From Ilumatobacteraceae bacterium (GTDB taxonomy: Bacteria > Actinomycetota > Acidimicrobiia > Acidimicrobiales > Ilumatobacteraceae), in contig JALHOG010000002.1 in assembly GCA_022843125.1 (NCBI GenBank), positions 1 to 64,000 of the forward strand: a DNA stretch of 64,000 bases, in the 5' to 3' direction. The position numbers were made by a program, and so were the translations under genes. Positions 9,792 to 18,108 of this stretch are shown one piece after another. Position 1 is the first letter of the stretch. Each line of letters begins with the position of its first letter. Under the pieces are notes generated by a model. That model made no database searches and had not been told where the DNA came from. It saw nothing but the letters and a program-made list of their open reading frames with translations.

Positions 9792-10792
9792 CGGCCCCCC
9801 ACCGCGACCGCCGTCCGCAACCGTCGCTGATGACCGGCCGCACGGACCCGACGTCCATGACGCCAGTACGGAGCGGCACTCCGTTCGAAGCGGGGATCGG
9901 TCTCGTCGAGCCGATCGAGCAGCCGGCGGTGATTGCTGGCGACCACGTGCAGGATCTGGGCGTCGCGCGGGAGCTCGAGCGTCTCGTCCTCGAAGTAGCG
10001 GAAGCTGTGCGCAGGCGGCACGGCGTAGAAGCGCGATGGCGGCAGCAGTTGCACGTCTCGTGGTGCGGCATGAGCGACGTCGTCGAGCAGCGTCGGGCCG
10101 AGTGCGAACCGCACGGTCGGGTCGACGTCGAGAGCGGCGTCGAGGGCCCGGGCGACGAACCGCGAGCCGGGTGGGGCGCCGATGACGGCGTTGTTCACCT
10201 GAAGCCGTGACCGCCGCGGATCGGGCGGACGCCCGGCGATCCCCCAGGCGCCGCGTGCCAGGCGGGAGTCGAGTCGCCGCAGGGCCCAGTCCGCCGCCCA
10301 GGTGGCGACGTCCATCCGATCGCCCGTGTCGCGTTCGCCTGCCACACGGCGCCGGTTCTGCTCCCAGACCCATTCGCGGCCCACGAACGCCCCGTGGTCA
10401 GCCGGGTCGTGAACTGGCCGGATCATCACGATGTCGGTGTCGAGGTAGACGCCGCCCTCCCGATGCAGGATGGCGAGGCGGAGCAGGTTGCTGATCGCCG
10501 CCGGACTGGTGAGCCGCTCGATCAGCCGGACGTACGGGTCGGCCCCGGCGGCGCACTGCTCGAACAGCTCGGGCACGCAGATCTCGTCGATCGCGACGGT
10601 CGTGGTGCGCTCGAGCCGCTCGATGTGGATGTTGCGGTTGACGCCACCGTGAACATGCAGGGTGATCTCGGCGTCGGGCATCACCGTCGCGGCCGACTCG
10701 ATCGCCAGGCGGGCGTAATAGGGGAGTCGGCCCATCCACACGAAGTGCAGGCGGGGCCGACGGGCGGTCACGGAGTACATGGTGGGGGACAT
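9788..10792 (-). CDS. DXD-motif glycosyltransferase (Gly_transf_sug/GT32-like)
   Basis: A 334-residue enzyme with the GT-A sugar-binding region. IPKxxHFVWxG-like PRLHFVWMG is at residues 13-21, and a helix (NLLRLAILHREGGVYLDTDIVM) carries the DXD motif D118-T-D120, which holds metal and nucleotide sugar. Relatives include capsular polysaccharide and OCH1/TcdA-type transferases. It is the first gene of the minus-strand glycan operon. Met1 (10792) and Met5 (10780) are both possible starts, and no clear ribosome site or TANNNT box helps. The 3' end overlaps the flippase start by ATGA. Confidence 0.85.
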   Translation of the reverse strand: MSPTMYSVTARRPRLHFVWMGRLPYYARLAIESAATVMPDAEITLHVHGGVNRNIHIERLERTTTVAIDEICVPELFEQCAAGADPYVRLIERLTSPAAISNLLRLAILHREGGVYLDTDIVMIRPVHDPADHGAFVGREWVWEQNRRRVAGERDTGDRMDVATWAADWALRRLDSRLARGAWGIAGRPPDPRRSRLQVNNAVIGAPPGSRFVARALDAALDVDPTVRFALGPTLLDDVAHAAPRDVQLLPPSRFYAVPPAHSFRYFEDETLELPRDAQILHVVASNHRRLLDRLDETDPRFERSAAPYWRHGRRVRAAGHQRRLRTAVAVGGR

Positions 10793-10956
10793 GTCTGAAC
10801 GAAGGAGGTCGAACGCGTGTCTGCCACATGCCGAATGAGCGCATCTTCGGTGACGGGCCGGTCGACAGCGGGCGAGCCGACGGTGACGGCCGACCCACCG
10901 CTCGGTGAACAGTGGATGACGCGTCCGGACGTCGGGTTCGAGAGGGCTCGGCCGTT

Positions 10957-10962
10957 TACGAT
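10957..10962 (+). promoter_or_regulatory. -10-like element TACGAT, leaderless start of MFS gene
   Basis: TACGAT lies six bases before the GTG at 10969. That spacing predicts a transcript beginning at or next to the start codon. It was used to choose the start of the downstream gene. Confidence 0.55.
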
Positions 10963-10968
10963 CGGGTC

Positions 10969-12183
10969 GTGGCCGCAGGGACGTCGTCGAAGTTCCAGCA
11001 GCTCGCCCTGACGCACGCGGCGATGATGGGTGGGGAGGCGGCGATGGTCGTCGCCCTCGCCGACTCGTTCTTCTTCGACGTCGACCCCAACGGTGCCCGG
11101 AGCAAGGTGCTCGGGTTCCTCCTGGTCAGCTTCGCCCCGTTCCTGCTCGTGGCACCGTTCATCGGACCGCTGATCGACCGGGTGCGCGGCGGGCGTCGCT
11201 TCATGGTGCAGGCGGTCGCAGCGGCGCGCATCGTCGTCCAGCTCCTGATGATCCGCTTCGCCGACGACATCGGGCTGTTCCTCCTCGTGTTCGTCGCGCT
11301 CGTGCTCCAGAAGACCTACGCCGTGTCGAAGTCGGCATTGGTGCCCGCCGTCGTCCGCAGCGATCGGGAACTGGTCGAGGCGAACGCGAAGCTCGGTGTG
11401 ATCGCCGGCCTGGCGGGGACGGTCGCTGTGCTCCCGGCCGCCGGTCTGCAGTTCATCGTGGGGACACCCGCGACGCTCGCCTACGGAGCTGCGCTGTTCG
11501 GTGTCGCGCTGTGGGCCGCGCTCAGCCTCCCTCGCGAGCTCGTCCTGCGACCCGACGAGCCGTCAGCGGCGAGCCCGGAGGCCCTCACGACGAGCCTCCA
11601 GCTCGGCTGGGTCGCGATGCTGGTGCTGCGCGGCGCCGTCGGGTTCATGCTGTTCCACCTCGCGTTCCTGTTCCGGAGCCAGCCCGACGGTGGCAAGGTC
11701 CTGCTCGGCGCCGCTGTCGGTCTGTCCTCGGTCGGGGTGCTCCTGGGCAACTCGCTGGCGCCATCCGCCAGGCGGTGGCTCCACGAGGAACGGATGATCA
11801 CGGTCGCGCTCGCGCTCCCGGCTGCAGCCGGTCTGGTTGCGGCGGCGGTCGGCGGCACCGTGGCGGGGATCGCCGTCGCCGTCGTCGTCAACTTCGCGGC
11901 GGCGATCTGCCGGTTGTCGTTCGAGAGCATCGTGCAACGCGACGGCCCGGCGGCGAACCGTGGGCAGGCATTCGCACGGTTCGAGATCCGCTTCCAATTC
12001 GGGTGGGTGGTCGCAGCAGTGATCCCGGTGGTACTCGAGATGCCGGCTGCGGTCGGCTATCTGATGGTCGGTGTCGTCACGCTCGCAGCGGTGGTCAACT
12101 ACGTCGCCGGTGTGCGCGCCGAGGCTGCAGACCGCGCTCGGGCAGGGCGCGCACCCCGGCGACCGGCCGACGGCTCGATCTGA
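10969..12183 (+). CDS. MFS-type membrane transporter
   Basis: A 404-residue polytopic protein with about 12 helices. MFS loop pieces are visible (GPLIDRVRGGRRFM), followed by alternating hydrophobic segments. The frame is open to an ATG at 10912, but those extra 19 residues are polar and unhelpful. The GTG at 10969, six bases after TACGAT, gives a protein starting VAAGTSSKFQQLALTHA. It stands alone, divergent from the glycan operon by 176 bases. The substrate is unknown. Confidence 0.8.
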   Translation: MAAGTSSKFQQLALTHAAMMGGEAAMVVALADSFFFDVDPNGARSKVLGFLLVSFAPFLLVAPFIGPLIDRVRGGRRFMVQAVAAARIVVQLLMIRFADDIGLFLLVFVALVLQKTYAVSKSALVPAVVRSDRELVEANAKLGVIAGLAGTVAVLPAAGLQFIVGTPATLAYGAALFGVALWAALSLPRELVLRPDEPSAASPEALTTSLQLGWVAMLVLRGAVGFMLFHLAFLFRSQPDGGKVLLGAAVGLSSVGVLLGNSLAPSARRWLHEERMITVALALPAAAGLVAAAVGGTVAGIAVAVVVNFAAAICRLSFESIVQRDGPAANRGQAFARFEIRFQFGWVVAAVIPVVLEMPAAVGYLMVGVVTLAAVVNYVAGVRAEAADRARAGRAPRRPADGSI

Positions 12184-12242
12184 GCAGCCCGACCACTCAA
12201 GCCCGGGGAGGGGTCGACCGATGCGGAGGGGTGGATCAAGGT

Positions 12243-14234
12243 GTGGCCGCGCTCGACGTGACGTCGCAGTTGGCGGCGCGGACGTTGATCGCCAGGCTCG
12301 TCGGGGTCCCCGCCATGCTCATCGCCGCCACGGTGCTGGCGGCGTGGCTGCTACACGAGGGTCTCGCACCCGATCGGGTCGTCACTTGGCTCGCCCTCCT
12401 GGTGGCCGCCGAGCTGGCCACCGGCGCCGCAGCGTGGCATGGGTTGCGACGACCGGTTGCCCAGCGGATGCGCTCGGTCGACGCGGTCGCGGTCTCGTCC
12501 GGAGTCGTGATGCTGGTGTGCGCAGTGGCATCGGTGTGGATGCCAGCGCCGGCTGATCGGCCCGACATCGAGCTGGTCTACCAGCTCTGGATCTGTGGCA
12601 CGGCGGCCGTGATGATGGCGATCGCCGGGGCGATGACCCGGGTGTTTCTCGCCGGGCCGGGCGTGATGAACATCGTCAACACCGTCCTCCTCGCATCGGG
12701 GCTCGCCGGGCCGCCCCGCGTATTGTCGGTTTTCTCGAGCCTGTACGTGGTGGTCCTCCTCCTGTGCCAACTCGAGCAGCGGAACGCGATGCGGAGCGCG
12801 GTCACCAACGAACACCGGGCGCACGGCCTCCTCGACGAACTGGCCGCCACCAACGAACTCCTCGCGTTCGAGGCGGGGCACGACCTCCTCACCGGCATCG
12901 CGAACCGCCGCCGGATCATCGGGGAGCTGGCCAACGAGCTGGCCGATCTAGGTGAAGAGCGCGAGCTGGACGTCCTCTTCCTCGACCTCGACGGCTTCAA
13001 GGACGTCAACGACACCTTCGGTCACGAGATCGGGGACGAGTTGCTCGTCGCTGCAGCCGGACGGATCACGGCGCTGGTCGGCGACCACGACCTCGTCGGA
13101 CGTCAGGGCGGGGATGAGTTCATCGTGCTCCTGCGCGGCCGGACCCACGACGATGCCCGGGCGCTCGCCGAACAGATCCGAGCGGCGCTCGAGACGTCGT
13201 TCCGTCTCGGAGAACACTTCGTCTCGGTCAGCGCGAGCATCGGGTTGGTGCGCTGCGACCGCGCCGGTCTGGAAGCCGACGACGTCCTGCGTGAGGCCGA
13301 CCTCGCGCTGTACCGCGCGAAGGACCTCGGACGGAACTGTGTCGTGACGCACCGGCGCGAGCAGTCGTTCCGTGTCGACGAATCGATCCGGTCCGCCGTC
13401 GATCTGCGCACAGCGCTCCAGACTCAGGCGATCAGGGCGCACTACCAGCCGATCGTCGACATGGAGACCGGTGAGATCGTCGGGGCCGAGGCGCTCGCTC
13501 GGTGGGTGCAGCCCGACGGCACCGTGCTGGCGCCGGCCGCGTTCCTCCGCGCCCTGACCGAGGCGGGCCTCGACACCGACCTCGGCATCCACATGGCGCT
13601 CCAGATCATGAGCTTCCGGTGCGGGATCGCGGAACTGGTCCCCGAATCGTTCCGCGTCGGCCTGAACGTCACCCTGCGCCGCACCCGGGCGAAGGACCTC
13701 GTCGACTCGCTGGCTGCGATGCAACCGATGCTGACGCCCACCGGTAGGTCGGTGCTCGAGGGCATGACGATCGAGCTCACCGAGAACGCGGCCGTGCGCG
13801 ACATCGACGAGATGGAGATCGAGCTCGCTCGGGCGCGCTCGCTGGGGATCGCCGTTGCGCTCGACGACTTCGGAACCGGGCACTCCTCGTTGACCCTCGT
13901 TCGCCGGCTGCCGTTCGACACGATCAAGATCGACCGCTGCTTCGTCGATGGCGTCGCCACCGACCGGGCGAGCCAGGCGGTGGTGTCGGCGGTCGTCGAG
14001 CTCGCAGCCGGTGTGGGTGCCTCCGCTGTGGCGGAAGGTGTCGAGCAGATCGATGACGCGATCCAGCTACGGTCGCTCGGATGCCGGTTCGCGCAGGGCT
14101 TCCTCTATTCGCCTGCGGTTCCAGCGGACGTGATGCTCGACTGGCTCGGGCACGGACCCCCGTGGCAGGAGCCCCGGTCGGAGCCCGCGGTGCCGCGCGT
14201 CGGCGGCCTGCGACTCGACGTCAGGCCCCACTGA
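12243..14234 (+). CDS. Membrane GGDEF-EAL protein (c-di-GMP synthesis and/or breakdown)
   Basis: About 663 residues. Six or so membrane helices (about 10-190) are followed by a linker helix, a GGDEF domain with intact GGDEF at 289-293, and an EAL domain with E416-AL, ELTE, DDFGTGHSSL, KIDR and EGVE motifs. Metal and catalytic residues of the EAL domain therefore look present. The GGDEF lacks the RxxD inhibitory site (GDHD at that position). The start is uncertain. A GGAGGGG run at 12225-12231 precedes the GTG at 12243, while another in-frame GTG sits at 12231. The 3' end overlaps the convergent zincin gene by 14 bases. Confidence 0.88.
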   Translation: MAALDVTSQLAARTLIARLVGVPAMLIAATVLAAWLLHEGLAPDRVVTWLALLVAAELATGAAAWHGLRRPVAQRMRSVDAVAVSSGVVMLVCAVASVWMPAPADRPDIELVYQLWICGTAAVMMAIAGAMTRVFLAGPGVMNIVNTVLLASGLAGPPRVLSVFSSLYVVVLLLCQLEQRNAMRSAVTNEHRAHGLLDELAATNELLAFEAGHDLLTGIANRRRIIGELANELADLGEERELDVLFLDLDGFKDVNDTFGHEIGDELLVAAAGRITALVGDHDLVGRQGGDEFIVLLRGRTHDDARALAEQIRAALETSFRLGEHFVSVSASIGLVRCDRAGLEADDVLREADLALYRAKDLGRNCVVTHRREQSFRVDESIRSAVDLRTALQTQAIRAHYQPIVDMETGEIVGAEALARWVQPDGTVLAPAAFLRALTEAGLDTDLGIHMALQIMSFRCGIAELVPESFRVGLNVTLRRTRAKDLVDSLAAMQPMLTPTGRSVLEGMTIELTENAAVRDIDEMEIELARARSLGIAVALDDFGTGHSSLTLVRRLPFDTIKIDRCFVDGVATDRASQAVVSAVVELAAGVGASAVAEGVEQIDDAIQLRSLGCRFAQGFLYSPAVPADVMLDWLGHGPPWQEPRSEPAVPRVGGLRLDVRPH

Positions 14235-15420
14235 CGCGTGCGATCCAGAGCCCTGGAGCCTCGATCTCGTTCGGCGTGGGCAGCGGATCGGCCAGGGTGA
14301 ACAGCCGGGTGAGCTCGTGCTCCCCGACGCGGTCGACGATGCCCTGCACGAAGTTCTTGCCGCGTCCGACCTGATCGTCACCGAGCCGGATGCCGAGCAG
14401 CCGCTCGACGAAGATGTCGTCGGCATCGGTCTCGCCTCTGCGCCGCCGGACGGCTTCGGCGATCCGCAGCGCCTCGCCGCCGATCACGCGCACGGCGACG
14501 GCGTCGACGACCCAGTCGGTGTACCCGACGACGGCCGCCACCGCCGCGTCGAGGCGGGGCTGCAGCGCGATCTGCTCAGGGCTCCGGACCGCGCCGAGCA
14601 GCAGCTCGGGATCGTTGAAGACCTGCTGGAACGCTTGCGTGGGGTCGTCGCCGGCGAACGGGTCGAACGACCCGAGCTTCTCGGCGATCGATGCCGGGTC
14701 GGGGCGGAACCCACCGACGTGGGCACGAACGAGGTCGGCGAGCCCCGAGCGCAGGTGCTCGATGGACAGGATCTGGTAGCCGGACAGCTCGTGCGCGAGC
14801 ACCCACAGGCGCATCTCGTCGACCGGGATCGACCAGTCGGCTGCGAACGCATCGATCGTGTCACCGATCAACACGACCTCTTGTCGCTCACGAGGGATCG
14901 GGAGGTCGTGGAGACCGAACACGCGCTGGGCGAGCGATCCGACCATCGAGCCGACGGCCATGCCCATCATCGCTGGTGCCATCATCCGGCTGATGCCTGA
15001 CATCATCTGGACGAAGGGGTCGCCGGCGGTCTCGGGGTCGGTGGTGGCGGGTTGCTGCCCGAGTGAGGTGGCGAGGTCGGTGAACAGCGGACGGTAGGCG
15101 TCGAGTGTCTCTGCGGTCCATTGGCCACGGGTGACGACGCGGGGTTCGGGGAACACGGTGTCGCGACCGGTCACATCGTTGACATGCATCGACGCGATCG
15201 GCGCGAGCGCCGTGTACGCGATCCGCTTGGCCGGATCGACGTTGGCCTCGGGCGCACCCTGGGTTGCGCTGAGCAGCGCGAACTGGCGGGCTGCGTCCCA
15301 GTTGAGCGGACCCTGCCCCTGCAGGAGGCGGGCGAGGTCGCCGAACATCGGGAAGGCGGCGAAGGGGTTGGGGACGGCGTCGCCGTCGTCGCCCGAGCCC
15401 GGAGCTGGTTCGTCGGCCAT
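14221..15420 (-). CDS. DUF2342-type zincin-like protein with degenerate HExxH
   Basis: A 399-residue protein resembling the actinobacterial zinc-dependent metalloprotease family once called coenzyme F420 biosynthesis associated (DUF2342). An acidic N-terminus is followed by a Met/Gly-rich hydrophobic stretch (SRMMAPAMMGMAVGSMVGSLAQ, about 144-165) and then the expected metal-binding helix WVLAHELSGYQIL. The family motif is HExxH, but here it reads H210-E-L-S-G214, so the second zinc ligand is missing. It may be inactive or use another ligand. The start is supported by TAGCCT six bases upstream of the ATG. Confidence 0.75.
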   Translation of the reverse strand: MADEPAPGSGDDGDAVPNPFAAFPMFGDLARLLQGQGPLNWDAARQFALLSATQGAPEANVDPAKRIAYTALAPIASMHVNDVTGRDTVFPEPRVVTRGQWTAETLDAYRPLFTDLATSLGQQPATTDPETAGDPFVQMMSGISRMMAPAMMGMAVGSMVGSLAQRVFGLHDLPIPRERQEVVLIGDTIDAFAADWSIPVDEMRLWVLAHELSGYQILSIEHLRSGLADLVRAHVGGFRPDPASIAEKLGSFDPFAGDDPTQAFQQVFNDPELLLGAVRSPEQIALQPRLDAAVAAVVGYTDWVVDAVAVRVIGGEALRIAEAVRRRRGETDADDIFVERLLGIRLGDDQVGRGKNFVQGIVDRVGEHELTRLFTLADPLPTPNEIEAPGLWIARVSGA

Positions 15421-15426
15421 GATGGA

Positions 15427-15432
15427 AGGCTA
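15427..15432 (-). promoter_or_regulatory. -10-like element TAGCCT, leaderless start of zincin gene
   Basis: Read on the minus strand, TAGCCT is followed by exactly six bases and then the ATG at 15420. This is the recurrent leaderless pattern of the window. Confidence 0.55.
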
Positions 15433-15512
15433 GGGGAGGCGACGGCGGGTGCGACCACGCCCGGAACGGTTGGTGTCCGACACCGACCGTCACGGGTGGC
15501 GACCGTCCGCGG

Positions 15513-15518
15513 TAGCGT
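15513..15518 (+). promoter_or_regulatory. -10-like element TAGCGT before SDR-like gene
   Basis: TAGCGT lies seven bases before the GTG at 15526. This favours that start over the ATG at 15556. Confidence 0.45.
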
Positions 15519-15525
15519 CGCCAGG

Positions 15526-16551
15526 GTGGTGACCGCGGCGGCTGCCGAACAGGCAATGACGCGACGTGTGTACCTACGCGGCGCCTCGACCGGTCTCGGC
15601 CATCGGGTCGCCGATCGCCTTCGTGCGCTCTCCGATCTCGAGGTGATCGTCGCTCCCGATCTCACAGCGGCGCACCCGTCGATCGGTACGTGCGACACGT
15701 TGGTCGATGTCGTGCTCGCCGATCACGACCTGCTCGGGCGCCGCAGCTCCAGTGTCACCGCGGCGGTCGCCGAGCTCCTCGCTGATGCCGCGGTGGTCGG
15801 CGTCCACGACGTGGTCGTGGTGTCGTCGGCGATGGTCTACGGCGCGCTCGCCAACAACCCCATCCCGCTCACCGAGGATGCGGTCCTGCGACCCGATCCG
15901 ACGTTCGTGTACGCGCGCCAGTTGGCATCGGCCGAGGCGATCGTGGAGGCGTGGCGCACCGCGGCGCCGGGCCGGCGAGTGGCGGTGTTGCGGCCGGCGA
16001 TCCCGGTGGCGGCAGACGGCACGTCGTCGCTGGCGATCGCCCTCACGACGGGGCTCGGACAACGGTTCGGCGAGGCCGATCCGGAAGCCCAGTTCGTCCA
16101 CCACGACGACGTCGCGTCCGCGGTCGCGGTCGCGGTGGCCCGCCGACTCGACGGCGTCTACAACGTCGCGCCCGACGGCAGCATCCCGGGCGAGCGTGTC
16201 CGCGCGCTCACCGGTCGCCGGTTCCGGGTGCCGCTGCCCGACCGGATGGCCGATGTGATCGCCGGCGTCCGGTGGCGATTCCAGCGCGGGCCGATCCCCC
16301 CCGGCCTGCGGTCATACACCCGCTACCCCTGGATCATCGCCAATGACAAGCTCCGCACCGAGGGATGGGCTCCGACGGTCACCAACGAGCAGGCGTACGT
16401 CGAGAGCACCGAGGCGAAGTGGTGGACGATGATCACGCCGAAGCGCCGTCAGGAACTCGCGCTCGGGGCGATGATCGGCGTGACCGTGATCGCGACCGCG
16501 GTCGCCGGTGTCACGGTGCGACGGTGGTTGCGACGACGCTCGCGTCGGTGA
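15526..16551 (+). CDS. SDR/NAD-dependent epimerase-like protein with C-terminal membrane anchor
   Basis: About 341 residues. A Rossmann glycine loop (RGASTGLGHRVADRL) near residue 20 and the SSAMVYGA strand mark an extended SDR (epimerase/dehydratase) fold. The usual catalytic YxxxK reads YARQL, so the Tyr is kept but the Lys is lost. A single hydrophobic helix near the C-terminus (LALGAMIGVTVIATAVAGV) ending in RRWLRRRSRR would anchor it in the membrane with the enzyme fold inside. The start could be the GTG at 15526 or the ATG at 15556. The 3' end overlaps the convergent gene by 41 bases. Substrate unknown. Confidence 0.75.
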   Translation: MVTAAAAEQAMTRRVYLRGASTGLGHRVADRLRALSDLEVIVAPDLTAAHPSIGTCDTLVDVVLADHDLLGRRSSSVTAAVAELLADAAVVGVHDVVVVSSAMVYGALANNPIPLTEDAVLRPDPTFVYARQLASAEAIVEAWRTAAPGRRVAVLRPAIPVAADGTSSLAIALTTGLGQRFGEADPEAQFVHHDDVASAVAVAVARRLDGVYNVAPDGSIPGERVRALTGRRFRVPLPDRMADVIAGVRWRFQRGPIPPGLRSYTRYPWIIANDKLRTEGWAPTVTNEQAYVESTEAKWWTMITPKRRQELALGAMIGVTVIATAVAGVTVRRWLRRRSRR

Positions 16552-17287
16552 CCGACGGCTTCTCGTCGTCGGCGCTCGGCGGCCGGTGGCCGGTGACGTC
16601 GAGCACGATCGATCCGTCACCAGTGCGGGTGCAGATGCCGACCAACGCCCCGTCGGAGTCGAGGATCGGGGTCCCCTCGGCGAGTTCCATCAGATCGATG
16701 CTGGCGAATGGCACGGTGACGGGCGGATCGGCGAGAACCGTCACGATCTCGTCCGGGCCGGGCGGTGCGATCGCGATCTCATGTGCCTGGTCGCTGGTCG
16801 CGATCGTCACGACCACGAGCCCCTCGTCGGAGGTGTCGACCACGGCTGCGCTCACGACCGCTCCCGACGTGAGACGGACGTCGAACGAGCCGTCACGGTG
16901 CCGCGCCGACTCCGAGGTCATGAGCGCGCTGCGACCGTCGCCCACCGGGGTCGCGAGCGCCGGGTGGATGCGCACCGGAGCGACGTCGGCGTCGGGGTGG
17001 GCGTCGCTCGAGAAGCGACCGATCGCCGCGACGCCGGTGAGCCGGGCGGGCGCCAGGGCACCAGGGGTCGTCGTCGCGCTGACGGTCACCGGCCCGCCGT
17101 TGCGGTCGGGAGCGACCCAGAGCACCAGGAGTCCGACGGCCAGCAGGCCGACGCTGCCGGTCACCATGGCGAACAACCGCGTGCCCGACGGCGCTTCGGC
17201 GGTGCGGAACGCTTCGCGCTCGGCTGCCGCGAGCTCGGACGGGTGACGCCAGATGCGCTCGTGCGGTGGAAGCGGTGCCTGGCTCAC
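16511..17287 (-). CDS. Membrane-anchored trypsin-like-fold protein lacking the catalytic serine (hypothetical)
   Basis: About 258 residues. A cytoplasmic N-terminus carries PLPPHERIWRHPSEL, a peptide I associate with actinobacterial membrane proteins of this kind. One membrane helix follows (about residues 41-60), then a beta-rich outer domain. The stretch AEGTPILDSDGALVGI resembles the GDSGGP-plus-VGI region of trypsin-like proteases, but the serine position is Glu and no clear His-Asp-Ser triad is visible. I infer a non-proteolytic sensor or scaffold. The GTG at 17287 lies nine bases after TACCAT (17297-17302). An in-frame ATG at 17317 is an alternative start. Confidence 0.6.
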   Translation of the reverse strand: MSQAPLPPHERIWRHPSELAAAEREAFRTAEAPSGTRLFAMVTGSVGLLAVGLLVLWVAPDRNGGPVTVSATTTPGALAPARLTGVAAIGRFSSDAHPDADVAPVRIHPALATPVGDGRSALMTSESARHRDGSFDVRLTSGAVVSAAVVDTSDEGLVVVTIATSDQAHEIAIAPPGPDEIVTVLADPPVTVPFASIDLMELAEGTPILDSDGALVGICTRTGDGSIVLDVTGHRPPSADDEKPSVTDASVVATTVAP

Positions 17288-17348
17288 GAAGTGGAGATGG
17301 TACAGAGCGCCGGACACGGGTGGGCGTCGCGCGTCGACGGCGCACGGC

Positions 17349-17354
17349 TACGAT
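17349..17354 (+). promoter_or_regulatory. -10-like element TACGAT, leaderless start of moaE
   Basis: TACGAT is followed by six bases and the GTG at 17361. It decides the moaE start. Confidence 0.55.
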
Positions 17355-17360
17355 GCGCAT

Positions 17361-17855
17361 GTGCAACCTCCTGACATCGGTGATGAGTGGCTCGGTCTCA
17401 CCGATGCCTCGTTGCCGATCGGTGCGATGTACGAGTGGTGCGTACGTCCTCACTGCGGTGCCGTCGTGCTCTTCAGTGGGACCGTCCGCGACCACGCCGA
17501 CGGTCGCGACGACGTCGAGCGGCTGGAGTACGAGGCGTACGACGAGATGGTCGTACCGAAGCTCAGCGAGATCGTCGACGAGACGCGTGCGCGGTGGCCC
17601 GACATCGGCCGCATCGTGTTGGTCCATCGGGTCGGCTCGCTCGAGCTGGGCGAGAGCTCGGTCGTCACGGCCGTCTCGGCCCCGCATCGCCCGGAGGCGT
17701 TCGCGGCCGCTCGATTCGCCATCGACGCGTTGAAGGTCTCGGTACCGGTGTGGAAGCGCGAAGTCTGGAGCGACGGAGCCGACTGGGGCACCAACGCTGC
17801 TCAGCTCGTGTCCGCCGCCGACGTGATGAGCGAACAGCCTGGCGAAGGGCGCTGA
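17361..17855 (+). CDS. moaE: Molybdopterin synthase catalytic subunit MoaE
   Basis: A 164-residue protein of the large subunit of molybdopterin synthase, which transfers sulfur from the MoaD thiocarboxylate to precursor Z. Family features are GAVVLFSGTVRDH near the N-terminus, LEYEAYDEM, HRVGSLELGESSV, SAPHRPEAF and the Lys-containing PVWKREVWSDG. The N-terminus (about 25 residues before GAMYEW) is slightly extended. No moaD or other molybdopterin gene is in the window. It heads a run moaE, small membrane protein, mreB, RNB ribonuclease. Confidence 0.92.
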   Translation: MQPPDIGDEWLGLTDASLPIGAMYEWCVRPHCGAVVLFSGTVRDHADGRDDVERLEYEAYDEMVVPKLSEIVDETRARWPDIGRIVLVHRVGSLELGESSVVTAVSAPHRPEAFAAARFAIDALKVSVPVWKREVWSDGADWGTNAAQLVSAADVMSEQPGEGR

Positions 17856-17856
17856 C

Positions 17857-18108
17857 ATGATCTGGGTCATCGTGGTGGCTGTGGCGGTGCTCGCCCTCGT
17901 CACGGTCGTGGTCGCGCGCCGCAACCGTTCACCGCAGAGCAGTGTCGACTCGTTCCGGCGCCAGATCGACGCACTCGGGCCGGCAGCGCGCCGCACCGTG
18001 GTCGATCAGGTCCAGACCGCTGCCGGGCGCGAGCCCGACCCGGACGTTCGCCAGGCCGACGAGCGGCGTGCCGAACCCGACGACGAGGACGGTCCCCGTG
18101 GCGCGTGA
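17857..18108 (+). CDS. Small single-pass membrane protein (hypothetical)
   Basis: An 83-residue protein. A strongly hydrophobic N-terminal helix (MIWVIVVAVAVLALVTVVVA) is followed by basic residues (RRNR), an amphipathic stretch (VDSFRRQIDALGPAARRTV) and an acidic, disordered tail. It starts one base after moaE ends and overlaps the mreB start by 11 bases. Tight linkage to mreB suggests a role near the membrane-bound MreB filament, but that is only context. I do not recognise a family. Confidence 0.75.
   Translation: MIWVIVVAVAVLALVTVVVARRNRSPQSSVDSFRRQIDALGPAARRTVVDQVQTAAGREPDPDVRQADERRAEPDDEDGPRGA

Noticed and set aside
10817-11011. A 64-codon plus-strand frame with a good GGAGG site before GTG 10817
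   Set aside because: It overlaps the MFS start, and its residues (Ser/Arg/Pro-rich) look like an off-frame reading. The MFS gene has its own leaderless box. A short regulatory leader cannot be excluded, but nothing else supports it.
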